From Anaerolineaceae bacterium (lineage in GTDB: Bacteria; Chloroflexota; Anaerolineae; Promineifilales; Promineifilaceae): a stretch of 64,000 nucleotides of DNA. The notes beneath the pieces are model-generated. The model was not told the origin of the DNA. It did not search any database and saw only the letters and a list, made by a program, of their open reading frames with translations. The translations under genes were made by a program, and so were the position numbers. Location: positions 32,449 to 96,448 of the forward strand of contig PABI01000183.1 of the NCBI GenBank assembly GCA_002699125.1. Direction: 5' to 3'. Shown here in pieces: positions 42,195 through 50,544 of this stretch (its first letter is position 1; each line of letters begins with the position of its first letter).

Positions 42195-44963
42195 GTCACC
42201 GCCTTGCCAGCGGTAAATGGTAACAGAGCCGCCCTGGTAGGCAACCTCTAGCTGTTCGTCAAATTTGTCCAGGCCGGGCAAACGGCCGTTGGCCCCGTAA
42301 GTGCTGCGCTCCAGATTGCCCACGTAAATATATTCCACGCCGTACTGATTAAGCGTGCTGGCGATGTTGCTGTTTTCCCAGCCGGGCACCGTGTAAATAT
42401 CGCGCACCACCGGGTCCCGTTCGGCCGGTTCGGGCGTACTGTAGCCGCGCCACTGGTATTCATGCCCGGCCCAGCCCAGCAGCGTGGGAATGCCCGTGCT
42501 GGCCGAAACGCGACCATGTCCCTGTGGTGAATATTGTCCGCCTACCGCTTCCACAATTGTGGGCGTGCCGCTGACGTTTTGGCGCAGCCACATGATGGCG
42601 GCGTAATCATCCGGGTTGAAGGTGGCCATTTGCGCCAGACCGTTGAGCGTGGCAGGCAGCCGGTTGGCCGAATCGACCGGGCCACGGTACTCAATGGCGC
42701 GGGATTGGATAGCAAAGTAAGGAAAGAGCAGGGTGCCGAGGAATACGGCCGTATACACCACCGTCACCCCCGCAGGCACCAGCTTGCGGCCGCCTTCCTT
42801 TGCCGCCAGCCACAAATAAGAGAGGCTAAACAGCCCGGCCACGCCAAACAACACCCACGCTTGATAATAAAATTTGAACACCGTGTTCAGCCGCATCCCA
42901 AAATTGTCCCGCAAATAGACAAACTCCGGCCCCAGCGTCAGCAATGCGCCGGTGGCGATGAGGAGGAGGACAAACGGCAAAGGTGAGGGGGTGAATGCGT
43001 TCTGCGAACGCCGGTGAGGGGGTGACAAGGTGACAGGGTGACGGTGTTCTGCCAACGCTGGTGGGGGGATGATCTTCTCCTCATTCTCTGTGTCCCTCTG
43101 TGCCTCCTCTGTGTAACTCTGTGTTCCGCTTTTTTCATTGAACAACCCTTGCCAGATCATCACGACCAGCCCCAGCAGTGCAGCCAGCATGAGGGTGAGG
43201 CCGGGGTAGGCGAGGCGGCCCTGTAAGTAGGCAGGGAGAATGGCGGCAACGGCCGTAAATCCCCAACCAAACGCCACGTTACCCTCTGGTCGTGGCGTCA
43301 GCGTCAGCCCCAGCTCATTGGCAATGCCCACGATGCGTGCCGTACCGTCAGCACTGCTGGCGACAATCCAGCCCAGCAGCAGCGCCAGCACAAACAGTCC
43401 CAGGATGAGGGAAACGGCCGTAACTACCCCCGACTTCCACTGCTTAAAGCGAAAGCGACTCGCCAGGCTCAACACCAGCGCCCAAATGCTCAACAGCGGC
43501 AGGCCAAAAATAATCAAGAATTGGGGCAGGCGGGTAGGGCGTACCAACGTCGGTAGCAGAAAGGGTGCCCCGGCCTGAGAACGAAAACCCAAATAAAACG
43601 GCAGGTAGAGCAAAATGGCTGGAATGGCCAGCAGCAGTGCCAGCCAAAACGCCTCGGTCAGCCATTGGGTGCGCCAGCCGAAACGCCGCCAGCGGTTCAA
43701 CACAAATGCCCCCAGCACCACGAATAGATGAATCAATACATCCCAGGTATTGAGGAAGGACAAGCCGCCCAAAACCAGCACAGTGAGCGCCCACAGCGGC
43801 TTGTTGGGGATGAGCGATTGGAGAACCTGTCCTGAGCTTGCCGAAGGATTAGAGATTAGAGATTTGGGCTGTTTACTCTCCAATCTACTCAGGACACGTC
43901 TCCGATCGCCATTCTCCTCCTCTTCTTTGCCCAGCCACCACAAAAACGCCACCGCCAAGCTCAAAAAGGCAAAGGGCAGTGCCAAAACGTGGGGATGCAT
44001 GTCGCCCAAAATAAAGCTAAAGCCGGGGAATTCGGCAATCGGTTCCAGCCCTTCGATCACCTGGCCCGCCAGGGAATGTTCATTAATGACGCGGGAGGAG
44101 CGCCACCACCACCAGCTGCTCGTTTCGTAGCGTGGGGGAATGTCTGAAAAACGTGGCGTGCTGATGTCGCGCACGTTGAGCCACTGCCAAAACTGGACGG
44201 ACCCGATATTGTTTTCGTGCAGCACCTCCAGGATGATTTGCAGATTGCCGCCAATGGGCAGGGCGATGGCCGCCATCAGGCCAAAGGTGATGGCCAGGCG
44301 TTGGGCTTTTTGACCGAGTGCCTGACCGTAACTCGCCACCAAATTGTAAACAAGGCCAAACGCGCCAACGGCCGTTCCCGCCAACAGCCAGGCGATGCCC
44401 AAATTAAAAGCAACCGGCTCAGAAACGACCGCTAACCGGGCCAAAACCGAGGTCATGACGTAACCAAAATAGTAGTAGCTGATGCCAAAGCCAGACAGCC
44501 AGGGATCAACCGGCGGGAAGGTGGCGCTGCGCCCCACGGCATTGAGGAAGGCAAACTCCATTGGCTTTTCCGTGGCGGCAATGGCCGGATTTTGCGCCCG
44601 CACCCACACCCACAGGCCAAAGAGCACGGCAAAAACCAGCTCAGTCAGCAAGATGTGTTTCCATTGTCCCCAAACCCAGGCGCGCAGCTCTGCCCCGATG
44701 CGGCGGTAAGCCCAATAGGACAATCCCACGACCAGCGCCACCGCCAGCAAAATACCGCCCAGATTATTTTGTAAAAAGCCCAGACTGCCCAGCAGCCAAA
44801 ACAGATAGCTCACCAGCAGCAGCGACAGCATCTTTACAAAAGCGTAGCCCCGGTCGGGTAGTCGTTTGAAGAGGTAATAGGCCAGGGGGGTAACGGCCGT
44901 TCCCAACAGAAACAGCACACCCCACCATCTTAATGCCGCAAAAATGTCTTCCCAAGCTAGCAT
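42189..44963 (-). CDS. YYY-domain (DUF2298, Chlor_Arch_YYY) membrane protein
   Basis: A 924-residue highly hydrophobic protein. The name-giving motif is seen in GISYYYFGYVMTS near residue 160. The late motif RVSASTGIPTLLGWAGHEYQWRG, near 845, is diagnostic. Family members of 700-900 residues in Chloroflexota and archaea form a single YYY unit; the function is unknown, presumed glycan transfer or transport. Two repeat-derived loops are in the protein: about residues 361-383 and 612-661. An AGGATA site precedes the ATG. It pairs with the larger fusion at 45006-50141. Confidence 0.8.
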   Translation of the reverse strand: MLAWEDIFAALRWWGVLFLLGTAVTPLAYYLFKRLPDRGYAFVKMLSLLLVSYLFWLLGSLGFLQNNLGGILLAVALVVGLSYWAYRRIGAELRAWVWGQWKHILLTELVFAVLFGLWVWVRAQNPAIAATEKPMEFAFLNAVGRSATFPPVDPWLSGFGISYYYFGYVMTSVLARLAVVSEPVAFNLGIAWLLAGTAVGAFGLVYNLVASYGQALGQKAQRLAITFGLMAAIALPIGGNLQIILEVLHENNIGSVQFWQWLNVRDISTPRFSDIPPRYETSSWWWWRSSRVINEHSLAGQVIEGLEPIAEFPGFSFILGDMHPHVLALPFAFLSLAVAFLWWLGKEEEENGDRRRVLSRLESKQPKSLISNPSASSGQVLQSLIPNKPLWALTVLVLGGLSFLNTWDVLIHLFVVLGAFVLNRWRRFGWRTQWLTEAFWLALLLAIPAILLYLPFYLGFRSQAGAPFLLPTLVRPTRLPQFLIIFGLPLLSIWALVLSLASRFRFKQWKSGVVTAVSLILGLFVLALLLGWIVASSADGTARIVGIANELGLTLTPRPEGNVAFGWGFTAVAAILPAYLQGRLAYPGLTLMLAALLGLVVMIWQGLFNEKSGTQSYTEEAQRDTENEEKIIPPPALAEHRHPVTLSPPHRRSQNAFTPSPLPFVLLLIATGALLTLGPEFVYLRDNFGMRLNTVFKFYYQAWVLFGVAGLFSLSYLWLAAKEGGRKLVPAGVTVVYTAVFLGTLLFPYFAIQSRAIEYRGPVDSANRLPATLNGLAQMATFNPDDYAAIMWLRQNVSGTPTIVEAVGGQYSPQGHGRVSASTGIPTLLGWAGHEYQWRGYSTPEPAERDPVVRDIYTVPGWENSNIASTLNQYGVEYIYVGNLERSTYGANGRLPGLDKFDEQLEVAYQGGSVTIYRWQGGDR
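42981..43127. repeat. CACAGAG-family and related repeats inside the YYY gene
   Basis: The segment 43086-43127 is a CTCTGTG arm, read in frame as SGTQSYTEEAQRDTENEE. The adjacent 42981-43075 carries GGTGAGGGGGTG/CGAACGC repeat material, encoding a Pro/His-rich loop. Neither part fits the membrane-protein composition around it. Confidence 0.7.
43814..43880. repeat. TCCTGAGC and GGAGATTAGAG repeats inside the YYY gene
   Basis: GCGATTGGAG, CCTGTCCTGAGCTTGCCG AAGGA and TAGAGATTAGAGATT follow each other here. The encoded loop includes SLISNPSASSGQVLQSL, at residues about 361-383, between two membrane segments. Confidence 0.7.
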
Positions 44964-44975
44964 GAATGTATCCTG

Positions 44976-45003
44976 GTAGGGGCGGTTTGCGAACCGTCCC
45001 TAC
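44976..45003. repeat. GTAGGGGCGGTT hairpin between the two YYY genes
   Basis: Arms 44976-44987 and 44992-45003 pair with one mismatch around TGCG. It sits between the stop of the fusion gene (45006) and the start of the 924-residue gene (44963) and may modulate read-through. Confidence 0.7.
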
Positions 45004-45005
45004 GG

Positions 45006-48000
45006 TTAATTACTCAATGAAATCGCTTCTCTGTCCAAAACCTTATAAATACTTGTCCCGGCGTTGCGGTACACTTCTTCCAACAGGCCCATTTGCACCA
45101 TCTGGTCGAACTTGTTCAAGCCTTCTGGATTGTAAAGCGCCCATTCCAGTTGCCCCACATAGACGTAGCTCACGTCGTACTTGGCCAAAATGTTTTGCGC
45201 TTCAACCACGGAAGTTGTGTTGAACAGCGTACCCACATCCATTATGCGCAGGTCGATAAATTGGCCGGGTAAAATAGCCCGCTGCTGCCGCTGGTGACCG
45301 CTCCAGCCAATAATGCCCGGCAGTCCAGTGTACATCGCCACCCGGTTGGTAGCCGAGCGGTAGTAGTTATCGCTGTACCCTTCGGCAATCACGGGCGATC
45401 CCGGAATATTGGCCTGCATCCACTTCAGGGCTTCGTAGTCAAAAGAGAGCGGTACGTTGCTGCCTGTATTCTCCGTGTAGTTGGCGTAGGGCATGAAGGC
45501 CATGCCGTCCAACGTAATGGGCGCTTCCTGGCTGAGACGCACGTCCCACTTGGCTTTGGTAGCCAGGATGGGGTACAGAGCAGCGGCGGCCACCAACACG
45601 CCCAGGACCGCCAGCCACGCCTTGCGTGCCGTTTCTTTCTTTTGGATGGTGGGCCAGGCCCAAACGGCCGTAACGCCCCCCACCACGCTCAACAGCAGCC
45701 ACACCTGCATGTAAAACTTAAAGACGGTGTTCATCCGACCCACCGTGTTTTCTACCACAAAAAATTCCACAAACAGGGTGATGCCCAACGCCGAAGCAAT
45801 TAAAATCAGCACGATGCGGCGAGCGGCGGGCAGATTGGGCCGCAGCCCCAGCAGCCCGGCGACGATGGTGAGTGTCAGCACCACCGGAGCAATCCAGTAC
45901 GCCATGCGGAACAAAATCAGGAGCAGAATGATGTACAGGCCCAAAGCCAGCAGCAGCGGTGCGGCGGCCGGTTCCCACTGCCGCAACCCTTCCTGCGTCC
46001 AGGTGCGCGTCCAGGCGCGGAACTCCCGCGCCAGGTGGGTGAACACGAAGAACAGAAACAGGCCATAGATGACCAGATAATTGCTTAAATAACTGGTAGA
46101 ACCATCCCACAGAACAATTGAGTTGAACCCGGCACCAAAATTGCTGGAGAAGGGCCAGAAGAGCAAGAAGGCCAGACCGATGAGCACGGCCGTTTTCAGC
46201 CCAATTTGTCCCAGGAGTTGCAGGTTGAGGGTACGGCCGTTCTCTTCAATCGCCACATAACTCACCGCCAATACCCCAATCACGGCATAAGTGGGCAAAT
46301 CCCAAATGTTGGTCGCCTGCAGCACGCCAATGGCCAACGCGCCGGTGAACCAGATGAGGGCGGTTTCCCACCATGAGGTGGAGATTGGCAACCTTCGGTT
46401 GCGAGATTGGCGATTAGAGATTGCCACCTCTCTTGCCGAATCTCCAATCTCCAATCTCAAGTCTCTAGTTCCTGATTTTTCTCTTGTTTTTAGCACCAAT
46501 GACACCGCCCAGGCCAATGCCAGCATCGTCAGCGGCAGGGCAATCATGTGGGCGTGCAGGTCCCCGTAGAGGAAGGTGAAGAAGGGGAACTCGGTGATCG
46601 GGCCGGCCTCGCCTTCGTTAAAGTTGAGGGTCCGCGTGGCAGTCCAGAACCAGTCGCCAGGGTAAATGGGAGCAGGCGTGCCGCTCATCACCTTAAAGCC
46701 GCCGTCGAGGGTGCGTACGGCCGTTCCCACCAGCGGTATTGTCTCTTCCAGCGTCGGATTCCCCGCCCGGTACCAGGCATCGGTCAGCACGCCCACTTCG
46801 CCCAGGTTGCCCAGGAGAATGGCCAGGGTGGCGGCAATCAATCCGGCAGAAAGGGCTTTTTTGTGGAGATTGGGCTTAATCTCCAATCTCCATTCTCTAA
46901 TCTCCCGCCGCCAGGCAACCAAATCATAAGCCACGCTAAAAACCGCCATTCCGGTAAAACTGAACAGCATAGACAAATTCAGGTTGTAGGCCACGGTGGG
47001 GATGATGCCTAAAATTTGGGTTAGCACGCCGGCGTAAACAAAGCCGTAGTAATAATAGTTTATATAGCCGCCGGCAAACCACGGATCGTAAGGCGGGAAG
47101 GTGGCGGATTTGAGAACGGCCGTAAAATAAGTCAGGTCCATCGGCTTTTCGCCGCCCCAAATCACATCCCACACGTCTGGGTTGCGCACGCGGATGAGAA
47201 TGGCAACGATGTATAAACCCACCGCCACCAGCTCCACCACGCCGATAAACGCCAGATTGTCCCGCACCCAGGCGCGGATTTCGCCACCGCGCCGGATGAG
47301 CACCAGCCCGCTCAAAATGACGATCACCAGCAGCGCCAGCAAATGCGTCCCCCGCGTATTCTGGAACAAATTGATGCTGGCGCTGAGCCAGACAAAGTAA
47401 GAAATGAGCAAAATGGAGAGGATGCGCGCCAGGATGTACCCTTTGCTGGGCAGGCCGCGAAAAATGGCAAACGTCAGGGGGAAGGTGACCAATCCCAAAA
47501 CGATGACGGCCAGCCACCAAACTACCGCCGCCAGCCCAGGATTTCGGGAGAGTGTACCGTCGGGGTTGAAAATATCGTTGAAGGTACCGCTGTTGCGCTG
47601 AATCGTTTCGGCCCTCTCCGACAGCATCAATCCATTGGGTGCTTCGGTGGCCTGGCCGGGATTCATGAAAACGGCCGTACTCAAATCCACTTCACCCAAG
47701 ATGGCCACCGTGTTTTCCCGGCTGTACGCGTCCGTCTTGGCAAAAATCCAGACCGGCGGATGGTCATAGACGCTAAACGCTTCTTCGGCGGCCAGGTCGC
47801 CCGGCGGCGGCCAGCCGATTTCCGGCATTTCGCCCCAGCCAACCTGCCCCGTGGTGTCGCTGATGTACAGTGGCCCGATTTTTAGCGGCGCGTGGAACTC
47901 GGCTACAAGCTCAAAGCCCAATTCGCCGTTGAACAGCGCCTCGTAGTAGCGGGTGGTCATCGGATAAGTGAGCGGCAGGCGCGGCAGTGACCAGACGGCG

Positions 48001-50141
48001 CGCTGGCTGCTCAGGAAGACGTAATCAGCTTCTTCCAGCCATTGCACCATCTCGTCGCGCTTTTCCGGGCTGTCGGGATTGGTGATGGGGCGCTGCCCGC
48101 CGGTGACTTCGGTGAAGTGGGCACCGTAGGCGGAACGGCCGTTCACATCGTAAGGTAAAATGCCGTCCCAATGTTCATTCATCAGCAAACTGGTTTCGGC
48201 ACGGACGGTGCTGCCGGTGGTGAGTTCCAGCATGATTTGCTGTGGGCTGTTGGCGGTGACTGCCGTTTCCGGCAGAGCCAATGTGTAACTGGCTTCTTGT
48301 TCGCCAACAACCAGATCGGTGGTTTCGCTGGGGCCATTGATCAAACCGGCCTGCATGGTCACCGCGTGATCCTGACCGGTGCTAAACGAGGTGGACACGT
48401 AGAGGTTGTTGAGGCGAACGGCCGTAATCGTGCCGTCTTCAGGCAGAATGACAGGCAAAAACAGCGGATTGCCCCCTGGCTGAAAATCGTATCCTTTCAG
48501 CGGCAGCGTTAACTCTTTGGTCTGGCCCTCGGCTTCATAAATGAGGGTCGCGCCGGTGGGAATGTTCTCAAACATCCATTCTGAGGCGGCGATGCGAGTG
48601 ATGGGTTCGCGGTAAATTTGCACAAAGGCGTTGGCCCACAAAAAGCTGGGCACAACAACCAGCACAATCAGGCCAGCCGCCAGCCCTTGCTTGAGCGAAC
48701 GGCGCTGCTCGCTTTGCCGCGCCCGCTGCCAGATGAACCACAGCGCCCAGCCACCCAGCAAAAAGAGCGTGGGGTAGATGGGCAAGAAGTAGCGGATTGA
48801 CTTGACCCAGCGGGTGCCCATAAACAGGAAATAAATCAGGCTCCAGGTAACGGGAATGGCGTGCACCAGCCAATCGGGCCGGGCGCGCACGATGCGCCAC
48901 AGCGCCCAGAATAGCCCGGCCCAGGCGGCCAATCCGGCGGTGAGCCCCATGCCGTACAGCACCATGTTGGTGAAGGGGAAAATGATGACATCCCGATCGG
49001 TCCATTGCAGCGCGGGCGGGAAGACGGCCTCGGGGCTTTGCTGCTGCTGAATTTCATCCATGTTGCTGCGCCACTGCGGATTAAAGCCCATGATGGAGCG
49101 CAGCAGCACGGCGATGCTGCCGGGTTCTTCACCGGTTTGCGTGATGATTTCGTTACGGGCGATGGTGGCATCGGCAAAGGCATAAGGCTGGGCGACGCGG
49201 AACACAACCAATGAGACGGTAGCCGCAACCAACACGCCTAGCACAACGCGCTGAAAATCGAGCGACCCCAGGCTGCTATGGCGTAAACTTTGCCAGGTGT
49301 GGCCGCGCCGCACCAGCCAGGCCACGGCCGAAATGTTGATGATGATTGCCAGCGGAGCCACGTTGATGCGGGAGGCCACGGCCAGTCCCAAACTGAGTCC
49401 GAATAATATCCACCAACGCAGCTGCCATTTTAGTTTGTCATCGCCAAATCCGGCGGCGCGCACGGCCGTATACACGCCCAGCGCCGTAAAAAAGGCGGCC
49501 CAATTGTCCATCGTAAAAAAGTGGGATTGCTGGATGGCCATAACGGCCGTTCCGTGGAAAAACGCGGCCAGCAGGCCCGCTTGCCAACTGTACAGCCGCC
49601 GCCCAATGAGAAACGTCAGGAAAACGGTAATTAAATCAACGAGGGCAGACAGGAAACGGCCGCTCTGCTGCAAGCCAAAATAGCTGTTGTACGTTTGGGT
49701 ACACAGGTCGGCAAAGTTGTTACAGAATGAAGTTGCCCAATCGGCAAAGTACCGAGTGAACGTCATGGGGAAGTTGCCGTAGACGTAAAACCCTTTGTCC
49801 ACGTTGTAAGGATTCAGCGGGGACTCTGAGGTGCGCAAGTATTCAAAGAAGCTGTCGGCCGGCTGCAAGCGGCTGGCGACGTCCATCAGGAAAAATTCGT
49901 CAGGATGGAGGAAGAAGCCTTCGCCCCAGGTGAGCCCGGTAAAGCGAAAATAGGCGGCCATGGCCAGGATGAGCAGCAAGATAAGCAGAGTGAGCGATTC
50001 CCAGGAAAACGGCCGTTTGGTTTCTGTCACAGATTCAATTGTTTCAGGAACGGCTTGCACTGAGCTGCCCAACGGTGTTGGGCTAGCCGAAGTCGTCGTT
50101 TCTGGCCCTGGTCCCGGCGTGGTTTCTTCCAAAATAGTCAT
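45006..50141 (-). CDS. GT39/PMT-like glycosyltransferase fused to YYY (DUF2298) domain
   Basis: A 1711-residue membrane protein and the largest gene here. Residues about 40-520 form a PMT/GT39-like unit (GFFLHPDEFFLMDVASRLQ with the acidic catalytic motif; PMTFTRYFADW). Residues about 520-860 are a beta-rich soluble part. Residues about 870-1711 are a complete YYY domain with GGYINYYYYGFVYAG near 1027 and RVAMYTGLPGIIGWSGHQRQQR near 1620. It is the two-part class of YYY protein. The start at ATG 50141 is chosen because the upstream frame runs through a palindromic repeat. Loops at about 1077-1093 and 1224-1253 are repeat-derived. Predicted role: lipid-linked glycan transfer at the cell surface. 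Confidence 0.8.
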   Translation of the reverse strand: MTILEETTPGPGPETTTSASPTPLGSSVQAVPETIESVTETKRPFSWESLTLLILLLILAMAAYFRFTGLTWGEGFFLHPDEFFLMDVASRLQPADSFFEYLRTSESPLNPYNVDKGFYVYGNFPMTFTRYFADWATSFCNNFADLCTQTYNSYFGLQQSGRFLSALVDLITVFLTFLIGRRLYSWQAGLLAAFFHGTAVMAIQQSHFFTMDNWAAFFTALGVYTAVRAAGFGDDKLKWQLRWWILFGLSLGLAVASRINVAPLAIIINISAVAWLVRRGHTWQSLRHSSLGSLDFQRVVLGVLVAATVSLVVFRVAQPYAFADATIARNEIITQTGEEPGSIAVLLRSIMGFNPQWRSNMDEIQQQQSPEAVFPPALQWTDRDVIIFPFTNMVLYGMGLTAGLAAWAGLFWALWRIVRARPDWLVHAIPVTWSLIYFLFMGTRWVKSIRYFLPIYPTLFLLGGWALWFIWQRARQSEQRRSLKQGLAAGLIVLVVVPSFLWANAFVQIYREPITRIAASEWMFENIPTGATLIYEAEGQTKELTLPLKGYDFQPGGNPLFLPVILPEDGTITAVRLNNLYVSTSFSTGQDHAVTMQAGLINGPSETTDLVVGEQEASYTLALPETAVTANSPQQIMLELTTGSTVRAETSLLMNEHWDGILPYDVNGRSAYGAHFTEVTGGQRPITNPDSPEKRDEMVQWLEEADYVFLSSQRAVWSLPRLPLTYPMTTRYYEALFNGELGFELVAEFHAPLKIGPLYISDTTGQVGWGEMPEIGWPPPGDLAAEEAFSVYDHPPVWIFAKTDAYSRENTVAILGEVDLSTAVFMNPGQATEAPNGLMLSERAETIQRNSGTFNDIFNPDGTLSRNPGLAAVVWWLAVIVLGLVTFPLTFAIFRGLPSKGYILARILSILLISYFVWLSASINLFQNTRGTHLLALLVIVILSGLVLIRRGGEIRAWVRDNLAFIGVVELVAVGLYIVAILIRVRNPDVWDVIWGGEKPMDLTYFTAVLKSATFPPYDPWFAGGYINYYYYGFVYAGVLTQILGIIPTVAYNLNLSMLFSFTGMAVFSVAYDLVAWRREIREWRLEIKPNLHKKALSAGLIAATLAILLGNLGEVGVLTDAWYRAGNPTLEETIPLVGTAVRTLDGGFKVMSGTPAPIYPGDWFWTATRTLNFNEGEAGPITEFPFFTFLYGDLHAHMIALPLTMLALAWAVSLVLKTREKSGTRDLRLEIGDSAREVAISNRQSRNRRLPISTSWWETALIWFTGALAIGVLQATNIWDLPTYAVIGVLAVSYVAIEENGRTLNLQLLGQIGLKTAVLIGLAFLLFWPFSSNFGAGFNSIVLWDGSTSYLSNYLVIYGLFLFFVFTHLAREFRAWTRTWTQEGLRQWEPAAAPLLLALGLYIILLLILFRMAYWIAPVVLTLTIVAGLLGLRPNLPAARRIVLILIASALGITLFVEFFVVENTVGRMNTVFKFYMQVWLLLSVVGGVTAVWAWPTIQKKETARKAWLAVLGVLVAAAALYPILATKAKWDVRLSQEAPITLDGMAFMPYANYTENTGSNVPLSFDYEALKWMQANIPGSPVIAEGYSDNYYRSATNRVAMYTGLPGIIGWSGHQRQQRAILPGQFIDLRIMDVGTLFNTTSVVEAQNILAKYDVSYVYVGQLEWALYNPEGLNKFDQMVQMGLLEEVYRNAGTSIYKVLDREAISLSN
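46381..46470. repeat. GGAGATTGG-family repeat inside the fusion gene
   Basis: GAGATTGGC...GATTAGAGATTG and TCTCCAATCTCCAATCTC form an inverted repeat in frame. It encodes the Arg/Glu-rich loop LRLEIGDSAREVAISNRQ at residues about 1224-1253. Confidence 0.7.
46865..46906. repeat. GGAGATTGG-family repeat inside the fusion gene
   Basis: GGAGATTGGGC...CTCCAATCTCCATTCTCTAATCTCC lies in frame and encodes the loop REIREWRLEIKPN at residues about 1077-1093. Confidence 0.65.
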
Positions 50142-50161
50142 AGGCAAAAGTACGCACACAA

Positions 50162-50223
50162 AGGACTGGCAGTCCTGATTGTTTCTCATTTAGCGCTACA
50201 ATTTATTAAGGACTGCCAGTCCT
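50162..50223. repeat. AGGACTGNCAGTCCT palindrome pair
   Basis: AGGACTGGCAGTCCT (50162-50176) and AGGACTGCCAGTCCT (50209-50223) are palindromic 15-mers and mutual reverse complements. The related pair is at 59550-59613. They lie in the 403-base gap 50142-50544. Confidence 0.85.
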
Positions 50224-50364
50224 GAAAGTCTAAACAAGGGTCTTTCCTTATGTTATACACAGTCACCCTTACAGATTGCTTACCTCTTCCTGAGATTTGG
50301 TTAAGCAAAGACGCTATTTTAGCCAAATCGTTACATTATGCCGAATAGCTGTACAGCTTGAGCG

Positions 50365-50435
50365 TGTCATGCTCGCGAAAGCGGGTATCCATTTGTTAGA
50401 GAGCCTAGTGGATGCCCGCCTACGCGGGCATGACA
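50365..50435. repeat. TGTCATGC-GCGAAAGCGGG inverted repeat
   Basis: The outer arms TGTCATGC (50365-50372) and GCATGACA (50428-50435) enclose nested GCGAAAGCGGG and CCCGCCTACGCGGG arms. A T-run follows on the plus strand. This resembles a repeat type common in many environmental genomes. Apart from this and the pair at 50162, the gap 50142-50544 holds only the promoter region of the next gene. Confidence 0.75.
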
Positions 50436-50488
50436 GATGTTTTTTGCGTCTCTTGTTTGTGTATTAAAATGTTAGATGTCCCCTATGC

Positions 50489-50494
50489 TATACT
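50489..50494 (+). promoter_or_regulatory. -10 box TATACT of the RemA-like gene
   Basis: TATACT 50 bases before ATG 50545, with a strong GGAGGG ribosome site at 50532-50537 in between. The -35 region is unclear. Confidence 0.4.
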
Positions 50495-50544
50495 AATCTG
50501 GCTGCAAATCTGTGTCTTAACGTAACTGATTGGAGGGAAATCCC

